From Polyangiaceae bacterium (lineage in GTDB: Bacteria; Myxococcota; Polyangia; Polyangiales; Polyangiaceae): a stretch of 40,698 nt of DNA. A program made the translations under genes and the position numbers. Of this stretch, positions 22,371 to 30,056 are shown piece by piece (position 1 is the stretch's first letter; every line of letters starts with the position of its first letter). Under the pieces are notes generated by a model. The model had not been told where the DNA came from and did not search any database. It saw only the letters and a list, made by a program, of their open reading frames with translations. The stretch covers positions 1 to 40,698 of the forward strand of contig JAICTU010000011.1 of NCBI GenBank assembly GCA_025936205.1, in the 5' to 3' direction.

Positions 22371-23108
22371 TCAGCCCGCTCTGCCCCCGGGGCCGCCGGT
22401 CACGATGCGGGGCACGGCCTTTCTCCAGAGCCGAAGAACGTGGGGCAGCTCGCGGTCGATGCACACCGTCTGATAGCCGGCGGGCAGCTTTCCACCGAGG
22501 CCGTTGTAGGTGAGGACGTAGCTGCCGGCGCGGGCCGCGCTCAGCAGCTCGCGCACGGCCCTCAGATCGCGCGCGTAGCGGTCTGCGCCGAGCTCGACCT
22601 CGTCATCGATCCGGGAGCTCGAGGCGAGCAGGTTCTCTTCGAACGGATTGTAGAAGTAGTAGGCGTCCACGTTGGGCAGCCGCACGCGACCCAGCCTGCC
22701 GTGAAGGAAATGCACGCGCTGCTGAACGCCAAACGACAGGGCCAGGGAACGCGCACACGCCACCAGGCGCTCGCGCTGCTCCAGGCCCGTGAAGTGACAG
22801 TACCCTGCGAGCGCGGCCGCCACACAGAACTTGCCCGCGCCCGCGCCGATGTCGAGCACGGTGCGGATCCGAAACTCATCGAACCACTCCGCGGCTCGCA
22901 CGGCGACAGCCAGGGGCGTCCAGTGCTGGGAGGAGAGCGCGCGTGCCTCGCGCGACAGATGGCGGTCGAAGGCAGCGTCTCCGGGCAGACGCCCGTCGGC
23001 GAGCTCCGCGGCCATCTGCCGGGCCTCGATCAGCGAGTCCGATGAAGGCGGGGCGCCTCGGGGAGGGACCAGGGAAAGTGAGTGCGGCCCAGCGTGTGGA
23101 TCTGTCAT
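22371..23108 (-). CDS. SAM-dependent methyltransferase-like protein, paralogue 1
   Basis: A 245-residue class I methyltransferase-like protein. Motif I is VLDIGAGAGKFCVAAAL, followed by an acidic turn after the second strand (GLEQRERL). Later blocks DAYYFYNPFEENLL and YVLTYNGLGG are shared with the next gene. YNPFEEN takes the place of the usual N/D-PP-Y/F, so the substrate is unclear. It starts 13 bp after its paralogue at 23122-23868 and is convergent, 5 bp apart, with the degenerate-receiver gene. Confidence 0.75.
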   Translation of the reverse strand: MTDPHAGPHSLSLVPPRGAPPSSDSLIEARQMAAELADGRLPGDAAFDRHLSREARALSSQHWTPLAVAVRAAEWFDEFRIRTVLDIGAGAGKFCVAAALAGYCHFTGLEQRERLVACARSLALSFGVQQRVHFLHGRLGRVRLPNVDAYYFYNPFEENLLASSSRIDDEVELGADRYARDLRAVRELLSAARAGSYVLTYNGLGGKLPAGYQTVCIDRELPHVLRLWRKAVPRIVTGGPGGRAG

Positions 23109-23121
23109 GCTCCGGCGGGCC

Positions 23122-23868
23122 TCAGTCGGCGGCTGCGGCGGAGAACCCGCCGTCGTCTCCGCTCCGCGTCTTGCGCCACATCCGCAGCACACAGGGAAGA
23201 GCTGGTTCGGTGCGGATGGGCTGATAGCTCGCGGGCATGCAGCCGCCGAAGCCGTTATACGTCAGCGCCAGCGTGCCCGCTGGCGCGCGCCGGAAGGTGT
23301 CCAGAACGAGATTCACATCGAGCGCGTAGCGAGCGCAGCTCAGCTCCACATCGCGCCCGAGAGCGTCGCCCGGACCGTACAGGTTCTCCGCGAACGGATT
23401 GTAGAGGTAGTACGCGCTGCCCGCCGGGAGCGACGTCTCCCCCAGCGAGCCCTCGACGAAGCTCGCGCGCTGCTCGAGACCGAATTGACGCGCCAGTTCA
23501 CGGGCGACCGCCACCAGCCGTGGCCGGTGCTCGATCCCCAATACTTCGCAGCGGCTCGCCAGGGCGACCGTCAGACAGAACTTGCCCGGCCCAGCGCCGA
23601 TGTCGACGACCGTCCGGGCCCCTTCCTCCTCCAGCCAGCGCGCTGCCGTCAGCGCCACGGCCAGGGGGGTCCAGTATTCGCTGGAGACCCGCTGCAGATC
23701 CGCGGGCAGAAGCTGGTCGAAGGCGGGATCGGGAGGGCAGTGTCCCGCGCGGAGTCTGCCCGCGAGCCAGGCGGCAGTGGCGAGCGGCCAGCTCTCCGTC
23801 GCGGGCTGCTCGATACTCCGGGGAATGGCAGCGGATTCGGGCTCCGTGGGCCTCGAGCTGGCGTTCAT
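23122..23868 (-). CDS. SAM-dependent methyltransferase-like protein, paralogue 2
   Basis: A 248-residue paralogue of the following gene: TVVDIGAGPGKFCLTVAL (motif I), GIEHRPRL, AYYLYNPFAENLYG and LALTYNGFGG align block for block, and both share a SSxxWTPLAVA segment before motif I. The pair arose by tandem duplication and has diverged clearly. ATG at 23868 lacks a ribosome-binding site; the candidate sigma-54 start (23873) lies only five bases upstream. The C-termini (RMWRK, RLWRK) are basic. Divergent from the Ehr operon. Substrate unknown; small-molecule methylation is more likely than rRNA or DNA, but this is a guess. Confidence 0.75.
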   Translation of the reverse strand: MNASSRPTEPESAAIPRSIEQPATESWPLATAAWLAGRLRAGHCPPDPAFDQLLPADLQRVSSEYWTPLAVALTAARWLEEEGARTVVDIGAGPGKFCLTVALASRCEVLGIEHRPRLVAVARELARQFGLEQRASFVEGSLGETSLPAGSAYYLYNPFAENLYGPGDALGRDVELSCARYALDVNLVLDTFRRAPAGTLALTYNGFGGCMPASYQPIRTEPALPCVLRMWRKTRSGDDGGFSAAAAD

Positions 23869-23883
23869 GCTGAGGCGCTGCCC

Positions 23884-23899
23884 AGCACGATCCGTGCCG
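23884..23899 (-). promoter_or_regulatory. Candidate sigma-54 promoter of the methyltransferase pair
   Basis: Minus strand CGGCACGGATCGTGCT, GGCACG core intact. Predicted start 23873. Confidence 0.48.
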
Positions 23900-24071
23900 C
23901 AGGCGCCCATCCCGATCGGGCCTGCCGGCCCTAGGATAGCCCGATATTTCAGATCGTGGGTCTCGACGCCGGCACCCCGACCGCCTCCCTCCACAGCTTG
24001 CAAGGCCGTCCGCAGGCCGCGCTGGTGCGCGGCCTTCTTCGCGCCAGGGCGTCACTAATGAGCGGTGTGAG

Positions 24072-24096
24072 GTCGTCAAAGTGACGACATTTTGTC
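24072..24096. promoter_or_regulatory. Overlapping palindromes upstream of the Ehr operon
   Basis: GTCGTCAAAGTGACGAC (24072-24088, perfect arms of seven) overlaps GACATTTTGTC (24086-24096, GACA-N3-TGTC). Their centres are 88 and 77 bp upstream of the -24 element, an enhancer position. The second matches the core found at 21828-21840. Confidence 0.55.
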
Positions 24097-24167
24097 CATT
24101 TGGGTCCGCTTGCCCGTGCTCGCCTCGGCGCCCGGCCGATGCCGGGCGATTTCGGCGCCGGGGTGGC

Positions 24168-24183
24168 TGGCGCGCCCCTTGCT
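24168..24183 (+). promoter_or_regulatory. Candidate sigma-54 promoter of the Ehr operon
   Basis: Reads TGGCGCGCCCCTTGCT, one mismatch to the consensus outside the N4. Predicted start 24194, leaving a ~122-base leader to the first ATG. Confidence 0.62.
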
Positions 24184-24315
24184 ATCGGCGCTGGCAGATG
24201 AACTCATGGGAGAGCAGGGCCTGGGGGCAAGGCGGGGCGCACGAGCGTCCGTATCACCTCGTCTCGACCCACGGCTCGAGAGCCGCCGGGGCGAGGACGC
24301 GAGGATGAGCGAACC

Positions 24316-25068
24316 ATGAGCTTGTTTCAGTCGCTGCGGGTGCGCCGTTCGCAGGGCACGCAGTATATCCGCGACCTCCGCAGCGCCGTCCCCACCGGCT
24401 TTCGGGGACTACCCGTGATCGGCGAAGGGCCGTGCGGCGAGTGCCGCGGCTGCCTCGAGGTCTGTCCAACGGCCGCGCTCAGCGCGCCCCCGCTGCGTCT
24501 GGATCTCGGGCGCTGCATCTTTTGCGGCGAGTGCGCGGATGCCTGCCCGGAGGGCAAGATTCGCTTCACGGCCGAGCCCAAGCTGGGCGCGGCGCGGCGC
24601 GAAGACCTGCTGCTCGGCGAAGGGGCTTCCGAGCCGCTGCGCGTGAAAGCATCCGCCACCTTCGCCAAGCTGTTCGGTCGATCGTTGAAGCTGCGGCAGG
24701 TCTCGTCGGGGGGCTGCAACGCCTGCGAGCTGGAGCTGAATGCCGCCACCAACGTGAACTTCGACGTGCAGCGCTTCGGCATCGAGTGGGTGGCATCGCC
24801 CCGTCATGCCGATGCTCTCGTGCTCACGGGGCCGCTGACGCAGAACATGAAAGAGGCGGTCCGCCTCGCCTGGGAGGCCATGCCGGAGCCGCGCTTCCTG
24901 GTGGCGGTCGGCGCCTGCGCGATCTCGGGCGGCCTGTATCGCGAAGCCGCGGCCATCGACCGGACCTTTCTCGACAGCGTCGGCCCGGCGCTGTTCGTGC
25001 CCGGGTGCCCGCCGCACCCGCTCACGTTCGTGAATGCCCTGCTCGATTTTCTCGGCGTCGAAGCATGA
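24316..25068 (+). CDS. Ehr/Hyf-like ferredoxin-small subunit fusion
   Basis: A 250-residue fusion of two electron-transfer parts of a complex-I-like enzyme. Residues 35-85 carry two [4Fe-4S] motifs (Cys40-43-46-50 and 67-70-73-77), as in HyfH/HycF or NuoI. Residues 120-250 are a NuoB/HyfI-type subunit with all four ligands of the terminal N2-like cluster: Cys134 and Cys137 (GGCNACELE), Cys201 (VGACAISGG), Cys231 (PGCPPHP). In E. coli hydrogenase 4 these are separate genes. First gene of a six-gene operon; its stop overlaps the next ATG (ATGA). It would pass electrons to or from the large subunit at the membrane's cytoplasmic face. Donor unknown. Confidence 0.9.
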   Translation: MSLFQSLRVRRSQGTQYIRDLRSAVPTGFRGLPVIGEGPCGECRGCLEVCPTAALSAPPLRLDLGRCIFCGECADACPEGKIRFTAEPKLGAARREDLLLGEGASEPLRVKASATFAKLFGRSLKLRQVSSGGCNACELELNAATNVNFDVQRFGIEWVASPRHADALVLTGPLTQNMKEAVRLAWEAMPEPRFLVAVGACAISGGLYREAAAIDRTFLDSVGPALFVPGCPPHPLTFVNALLDFLGVEA

Positions 25069-27047
25069 GTCTCTCGCTCTTCCTGCTCGCCATCCCGGTG
25101 CTCGCGCTGGGCGCGCTGCTCGCGCTGGTCTCGGGTTCCAACCGGGCCAGCGCAGCGATCGCTCTCGCCTCGCAGGCGGGTGCGATCGGGCTGGTGCTGG
25201 CCGGGGCAGGGGGCTGCCTGTTCGGCGGGGCCGCGCTGGAGTCGATCTGGCCCTGGCCGCCGCCGATCAACGCCATCGCCTTTCGCGTCGACGCTCTGGG
25301 CGCCTTCTTCCTCGCCTGGTCCCTGCCGCTGACCTGGCTCGGCACGCTGTACGCGGTCGGCTATCTGCGGCCTTACTTTGCGCAGGGGCGGCACGGGGGC
25401 ACTCACTTTGCCCTGCTGAACCTGATCGCGCTCTCTTTCGTGCTGATCTACTCGGTGCAGAACGCCCTGGTGTTCCTGCTGGGCTGGGAGATCGCCGCGG
25501 TCGCGGCCTGGTTGCTCGTGATCTGGGACTACCGCAGCCAGAAGATCCGTTTTGCGGGCTTCAACTATCTGGTCTCGACCCACGTGGGCCTGTTCGTGCT
25601 CGTCGCGGCGTTCATGCTGCTGCACAGCAAGACGGGCTCGATGGACTTCGCCGCCTTCGCCGCCTTCCTCGCCCGGCCCAGTCCCACGCGCGGCACGGTG
25701 TTTCTGCTGCTCGGCGTCGCGTTCGCCCTCAAGTCGGCGTTCTTTCCGTTCCATAGCTGGCTGCCGCGCGCGCACGCGGCGGCGCCCGCGCACGTGTCCG
25801 CGCTGATGTCGGGCGTGATCCACAAAGCCGGGCTGTTCGGCTTCCTGCGCTTCACGCTGCTGATGGGCCGCCCCGAGGAGTGGATGGGCTGGACCGTGCT
25901 GGCGTTCGGTGCCGTATCCGCCTTCTCCGGCGTGCTGTACACCTCCACCCAGCGCGACCTGAAGCGGTTGCTCGGCTATTCCTCCACCGAGAACGTGGGC
26001 ATCGCCGCCATGGGCTTCGGGCTTGGTTATCTGGGCTGGTGCTGGGGCAATGCCAGCCTGGCTTTGATCGGTTTCGCGGGCGGCCTGCTGCACGTGCTTC
26101 ATCACGCGCTGTTCAAGTGCCTCTCATTCTATGCCGCGGGCTCCGTGTATCAGGCGGCGCACACGGTCGACCTGGAGCGCCTGGGCGGCCTCGCGCAGCG
26201 GCTGCCGCGCACGGCCGCGCTGTTCTTGCTGGGCAGCCTGGCGGGGTCGGCGCTGCCGCCCTTCAACGGCCTGGTGAGCGAGTTCATCCTCTACACCGGG
26301 TTGCTCTCGGGTCAGGCGCCGGCTCCCGAAGCCAACGTGGCCCTGGTGATCGGAGCGGCCGCGCTCGCCTTCGTGGGCGGGGTGAGCGCGCTCGCCAGCG
26401 TGCGCGCGTTCGGCGTGGCGTTCCTCGGCAACCCGCGTGACCCCTCCGTCCAGGTGGGCGGCGAAGCGCCGGCCTCGATGCTCGTCCCGATGCTCGGCCA
26501 CGCGCTGCTCGTGCTCGCGAGCGGCCTGTGGCCTCAACTGGCGATCGGCCTGGCGCGCGGCAGCCTCGCGCTGTTTCCGTTCGCGAGCGGAGCCAGCCTG
26601 GACGCTTCCCTCGCGCCGGTGGGAGCGCTCGCCGCCGCCAGCCGCCTGCTCGCCGCCGCGTTGCTCGCGCTGGGCCTCGCCGGCTGGTGGAAGGGCCGCG
26701 CCGCGCGGCGCAGCGCGACCTGGGGCTGCGGCTACACCGCAGCGAGCGCGCGCATGCAATACACCGGCAGCTCTTTCAGCGAGCACCTGGCGCGCATCTT
26801 CGAGCCCTACATGCCCGTCTCGCGGCGCGAGCGGCTGCCGAACGAGCTGTTCCCGCAGAAACACGGGCAGATCGGCACCCACCACGCCGACGCGGTGGAG
26901 CGGCGCATCTACGACGTCGTGGCGCGCGGAGAAGATGCCATCAGCGACTTCGCGGCGCGCCTTCCTGCACACTCGCGCTTCGCGTTCGCGGCCGGCCTGT
27001 TCGCTGTGATCGTGCTGGGCGCGGTCGCTTCGGGAGGCTGGCGATGA
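25065..27047 (+). CDS. HyfB/NuoL-like proton-pump membrane subunit
   Basis: A 660-residue membrane protein of the Mrp/NuoL antiporter family, about the size of HyfB (672). Conserved elements include GWEIAAVAAWLLVIWDYRS (Glu in the first pump helix), FALKSAFFPFHSWLPRAHAAAPAHVSALMSGVIHKAGLF with its Lys and His residues in the proton path, and LLGYSSTENVGIAAMG. A hydrophilic loop and final helix end the protein, again as in HyfB (YEPYMPVSRRE-like region IFEPYMPVSRRERLP). Start ATG overlaps the preceding stop. It supplies ion translocation for the complex. Confidence 0.93.
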   Translation: MSLSLFLLAIPVLALGALLALVSGSNRASAAIALASQAGAIGLVLAGAGGCLFGGAALESIWPWPPPINAIAFRVDALGAFFLAWSLPLTWLGTLYAVGYLRPYFAQGRHGGTHFALLNLIALSFVLIYSVQNALVFLLGWEIAAVAAWLLVIWDYRSQKIRFAGFNYLVSTHVGLFVLVAAFMLLHSKTGSMDFAAFAAFLARPSPTRGTVFLLLGVAFALKSAFFPFHSWLPRAHAAAPAHVSALMSGVIHKAGLFGFLRFTLLMGRPEEWMGWTVLAFGAVSAFSGVLYTSTQRDLKRLLGYSSTENVGIAAMGFGLGYLGWCWGNASLALIGFAGGLLHVLHHALFKCLSFYAAGSVYQAAHTVDLERLGGLAQRLPRTAALFLLGSLAGSALPPFNGLVSEFILYTGLLSGQAPAPEANVALVIGAAALAFVGGVSALASVRAFGVAFLGNPRDPSVQVGGEAPASMLVPMLGHALLVLASGLWPQLAIGLARGSLALFPFASGASLDASLAPVGALAAASRLLAAALLALGLAGWWKGRAARRSATWGCGYTAASARMQYTGSSFSEHLARIFEPYMPVSRRERLPNELFPQKHGQIGTHHADAVERRIYDVVARGEDAISDFAARLPAHSRFAFAAGLFAVIVLGAVASGGWR

Positions 27048-27964
27048 GCGCGAGTCTGCCGCTCAATCTGCTCAGCTTGCTGCTGTTGCCGCTGCTCCTC
27101 AGCGGCTGGATCCAGCGCGTGAAAGCGCTGTGGTCGGGACGCAAGGGCCCGCCGCTGCTCCAGCCGGCGTACGATGTGCTGCGGCTGCTGCGCAAGGCCC
27201 CGGTCTACAGCAGCACGACCACGCCGCTGTTCCGCATCGGGCCCTGGTTCGTGCTCGCGACCACGCTCGGCTCGGCCGCGCTCGTGCCGCTGTGCGGCGC
27301 GCCCTCGCTGGCGTCGTTTCCGTTCGACTTCGTCTGGTTCGCATACGTGTGGGGCCTGGGCCGTGTCGCCCTGATGCTCGCCGCGCTCGACACGGGCAGC
27401 TCCTTCGAAGGCATGGGCTCGGCGCGCGAGGCGACGTTCTCGACGCTGCTCGAGCCGGTGCTGTTCCTGGTCGCGGCGGCGCTGTGCCTGAAGTCCGGAG
27501 TCCACACGCTCGACGGCGCTCTGCGCGGCGATCTCGGCGGCTCCGCCTGGCTGCTCCGGGCTTGTGCCGCGCTCGCGCTGGCGGTGGTGCTCCAGGTCGA
27601 GTCCGCGCGCATGCCCGTCGACGACCCCACCACCCATCTCGAGCTGACCATGGTGCACGAGGTGATGGTGCTCGACCACAGCGGCCCGGATCTGGCCGTG
27701 ATACAGATCGCCGCGGCGACCAAGCTGTTCATCGGCAGCTCGCTGGTCGCCAGCTTGCTCAACCCCTGGGCGGCATCCGGCGGGCCCGGGGCCTGGGGCG
27801 CGCAGCTGCTGATTTCGTTTGCGGTGGTGACCGCTGTCGGTACCGTCGAGTCGCTGATCGCGCGTCTGAGGCTGCACCTGGTCCCGAGCTACATCGCCAT
27901 CGCCCTGGGTTCGGGGGCGGTCGCGCTGCTACTCGGCGCCTGGGGAGCGGTGCAGGCACCATGA
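27044..27964 (+). CDS. HyfC/HycD/NuoH-like membrane subunit
   Basis: A 306-residue, about eight-helix protein matching the NuoH family, which anchors the peripheral arm. Family blocks are GWIQRVKALWSGRKGPPLLQPAYDVLRLLRK, GSSFEGMGSAREATFSTLLEPVL and ESARMPVDDPTTHLELTMVHEVMVLDHSG, with the conserved charged loop (E-x-R-x-P-x-D-D-P) near the quinone site region. Start ATG overlaps the previous stop (ATGA). Confidence 0.94.
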   Translation: MSASLPLNLLSLLLLPLLLSGWIQRVKALWSGRKGPPLLQPAYDVLRLLRKAPVYSSTTTPLFRIGPWFVLATTLGSAALVPLCGAPSLASFPFDFVWFAYVWGLGRVALMLAALDTGSSFEGMGSAREATFSTLLEPVLFLVAAALCLKSGVHTLDGALRGDLGGSAWLLRACAALALAVVLQVESARMPVDDPTTHLELTMVHEVMVLDHSGPDLAVIQIAAATKLFIGSSLVASLLNPWAASGGPGAWGAQLLISFAVVTAVGTVESLIARLRLHLVPSYIAIALGSGAVALLLGAWGAVQAP

Positions 27965-28626
27965 GCCCGTTGCTGATCGCGCTGCTCGGTGCGCTGCTCA
28001 TTCCGCTGTTCGTGGGCACCTGGCGCATGAGTTTGCTCGGGTTGGCGCTGCAAGGCTGGATCCTGGCCGCGCTGGCCTATCCCGAGCTGCAACCGCTGCG
28101 TTCCGCTCACGCCTGGCTGACGCTCGCCGACCTGGGGTTGGTGCGCGGTGTGCTGGTCCCACTCGCGTTGTACACGGTGCTGCGCGCGCAGGGCGCGCCG
28201 GCGCGAAACGACACCCTCGCTCCGAACCTGTTCTCGTGGACGCTGACGCTGGGCATGGTGCTCGCGGCCTTCAATCTCTCCGCCATCTTGGTCAGCGACC
28301 CCGGTCGGGAGCAGACGCTGGTGGCGATCGCCGCCGCCGGCGTGCTGCTCGGCCTTCTGGTGCTGGCCAGTGCCACGGGCCCATTCAGCCAGATGGTGGG
28401 GGCGCTACGCATCGAAAATGCCATCGCGATCCTGGAACTGAGCCAGACGCACGAGTCTTCCACCGTGCTCGAGCTGGCGATGCTGGGCCTGTTCCTGGCA
28501 ACGGTCGGTCTGTTTCGCTGGTACCTCGCCAACTTGCAGGCGTCGGATTCCGCCGCGCCGCAAGCGGGCCCCGGGGTGCGGGGTGCCCCCGCAAACGAAC
28601 CCGCTCCGGATAGCCTGACTTTATGA
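27961..28626 (+). CDS. HyfE-like (NuoK-related) membrane subunit
   Basis: A 221-residue protein with six to seven hydrophobic helices, the size of HyfE. MVGALRIENAIAILELSQTHES contains the conserved in-membrane Glu (IENAI, as in the NuoK/MrpC family). The ~25-residue Ala/Pro-rich tail is soluble. ATGA overlaps at both ends. Confidence 0.9.
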   Translation: MSPLLIALLGALLIPLFVGTWRMSLLGLALQGWILAALAYPELQPLRSAHAWLTLADLGLVRGVLVPLALYTVLRAQGAPARNDTLAPNLFSWTLTLGMVLAAFNLSAILVSDPGREQTLVAIAAAGVLLGLLVLASATGPFSQMVGALRIENAIAILELSQTHESSTVLELAMLGLFLATVGLFRWYLANLQASDSAAPQAGPGVRGAPANEPAPDSLTL

Positions 28627-30056
28627 ATCCCCTGGCTCTGGTCCTGGTCCCCACGGTGCTGAGCTTGGGCCTCGCGCTGCGCCGCGTGCGCGAGCAGGCG
28701 CGCCTGCTGCTGGTGGCCGCCGCGGTCGTCGGCTCGGTGCTCGCTTTCGCCCACGCCATGACGTCCTCGCGCGAGCTGTGGCTCTGGGGCTACGTGCGGC
28801 TGGACGCCACTTCCCGGCTGTTCGTGGCGCTGATCAACCCGATCTTCCTCGGCGTATCCTGGTACGTGGCGGGCCGCCTGACGGCGACGCCCGCCCTCCA
28901 TGCCGGCTTCGGGCGCTTCGCGGCTCTGGCCCTGACGTTCCTCGGAGCCGCCAATGCGGCCGTGCTCGGCAACCATCTGCTGGTGCAGTGGATCGCGCTG
29001 GAGATCACCACTCTGGTGGCAGCGCCCTTGATCATCCGTCCGGGGGTGTCCCGTTCACGCACGGCCTCCTGGCACTATCTACTCTTCTCCTCCGTCGGCC
29101 TGGGCCTGGTGTTGCTCGGCTTCCTGTGCCTGAGCCGGGGGCTGGAGGCCGCTGGCCACGTGCCGAGCTACTTCATCGACCAGCTCGCGGCGTTGAAGCT
29201 CACCGGTACCGGCCCCTGGGGTAACCTGGGGCTGTCGCTGGTCCTGCTCGGCCTCGGCACCAAGCTGGGGCTCGCGCCGATGTACACCTGGTTGCCGGAG
29301 GCGTACGACGAGGCGCCTCCGGCGGTGACGGCCTTGCTCGGCGCCGTCCAGTTCAATGCCGCGCTCGTGCTGCTGCTGCGTGTGCTGCAGGTCTATCGCC
29401 CCATCAACCCCAGCCTGGTGACCAACGAGCTGCTGATCCTGGGGCTCGCGTCCATGGTCACCTCGGCGGCGAGCATCATCGCGACCTGGAACATGAAGCG
29501 CCTGATCGCGTACGCCGCGGTCAACCACGCGGGCGTGATCGCGATCGGGCTGGCGCTCGGCAAAGGCGCGGCCTACGGCGTGTTGATTTACGTGATCAGC
29601 AACGCCTTCATCAAGGCCATCCTCTTCCTCACCGCGGGCAAGATCAAAGCCCACTACCGCACCGAAGACACGCGCGAGATCTCCGGGCTGATCAAGGACC
29701 TACCGTACAGTGGCGTGTTCTTGCTCGTGGGCACGCTGGCGTTGCTCGGCTTCCCGCCGTTCGGCAGCTTCTTCGGCGAGCTGCTGATCCTGTCGGCGCT
29801 GGTCAGCTCCGGCCACCTGTACGTGTTCGCTGCCTTCTGCGTCGTGATCACGATCACCTTCGTGGCCACGGGGCGCACCATCTTTCCCATGATCTGGGGC
29901 CTGCCGAAGAAGGTCCACAACTGGCCGCGCCAGACCTTCCTCGCCGTCTCGCCCAAGGCCGGGTTCTTTGTGATCCTGGTCGTGCTCGGCCTTTACATCC
30001 CACCGGCGCTGAGCGGGCTCTTGGAGCGGGTGGCGGCGTCGCTGGAGGGGCCATGA
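28623..30056 (+). CDS. HyfF/NuoN-like proton-pump membrane subunit
   Basis: A 477-residue second antiporter-like subunit of the Mrp/NuoM/N family. Blocks include VQWIALEITTLVAAPLII (the pump Glu), LGTKLGLAPMYTWLPEAYDEAPPAVTALLGAVQFNAAL and MKRLIAYAAVNHAGVIAIGLALG. Two antiporter-like subunits (with the HyfB-like one) suggest two ion channels per complex. Starts inside the previous stop and ends in an ATGA with the large-subunit gene. Confidence 0.93.
   Translation: MNPLALVLVPTVLSLGLALRRVREQARLLLVAAAVVGSVLAFAHAMTSSRELWLWGYVRLDATSRLFVALINPIFLGVSWYVAGRLTATPALHAGFGRFAALALTFLGAANAAVLGNHLLVQWIALEITTLVAAPLIIRPGVSRSRTASWHYLLFSSVGLGLVLLGFLCLSRGLEAAGHVPSYFIDQLAALKLTGTGPWGNLGLSLVLLGLGTKLGLAPMYTWLPEAYDEAPPAVTALLGAVQFNAALVLLLRVLQVYRPINPSLVTNELLILGLASMVTSAASIIATWNMKRLIAYAAVNHAGVIAIGLALGKGAAYGVLIYVISNAFIKAILFLTAGKIKAHYRTEDTREISGLIKDLPYSGVFLLVGTLALLGFPPFGSFFGELLILSALVSSGHLYVFAAFCVVITITFVATGRTIFPMIWGLPKKVHNWPRQTFLAVSPKAGFFVILVVLGLYIPPALSGLLERVAASLEGP

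Larger units (their letters stand above)
23869..24315. promoter_or_regulatory. Methyltransferase / Ehr divergent control region
   Basis: 447 bp without a supported gene. It contains the methyltransferase promoter candidate (23884-23899), a 9-bp-arm hairpin AGGCCGCGC-TGGT-GCGCGGCCT (24014-24035), overlapping palindromes at 24072-24096 and the Ehr sigma-54 promoter (24168-24183). Short open frames between 24081 and 24319 show no protein-like sequence and are not called. Confidence 0.5.

Noticed and set aside
24081..24319. Short plus-strand frames upstream of the Ehr operon
   Set aside because: They run over the promoter and palindromes, lack ribosome-binding sites and have no protein-like composition.
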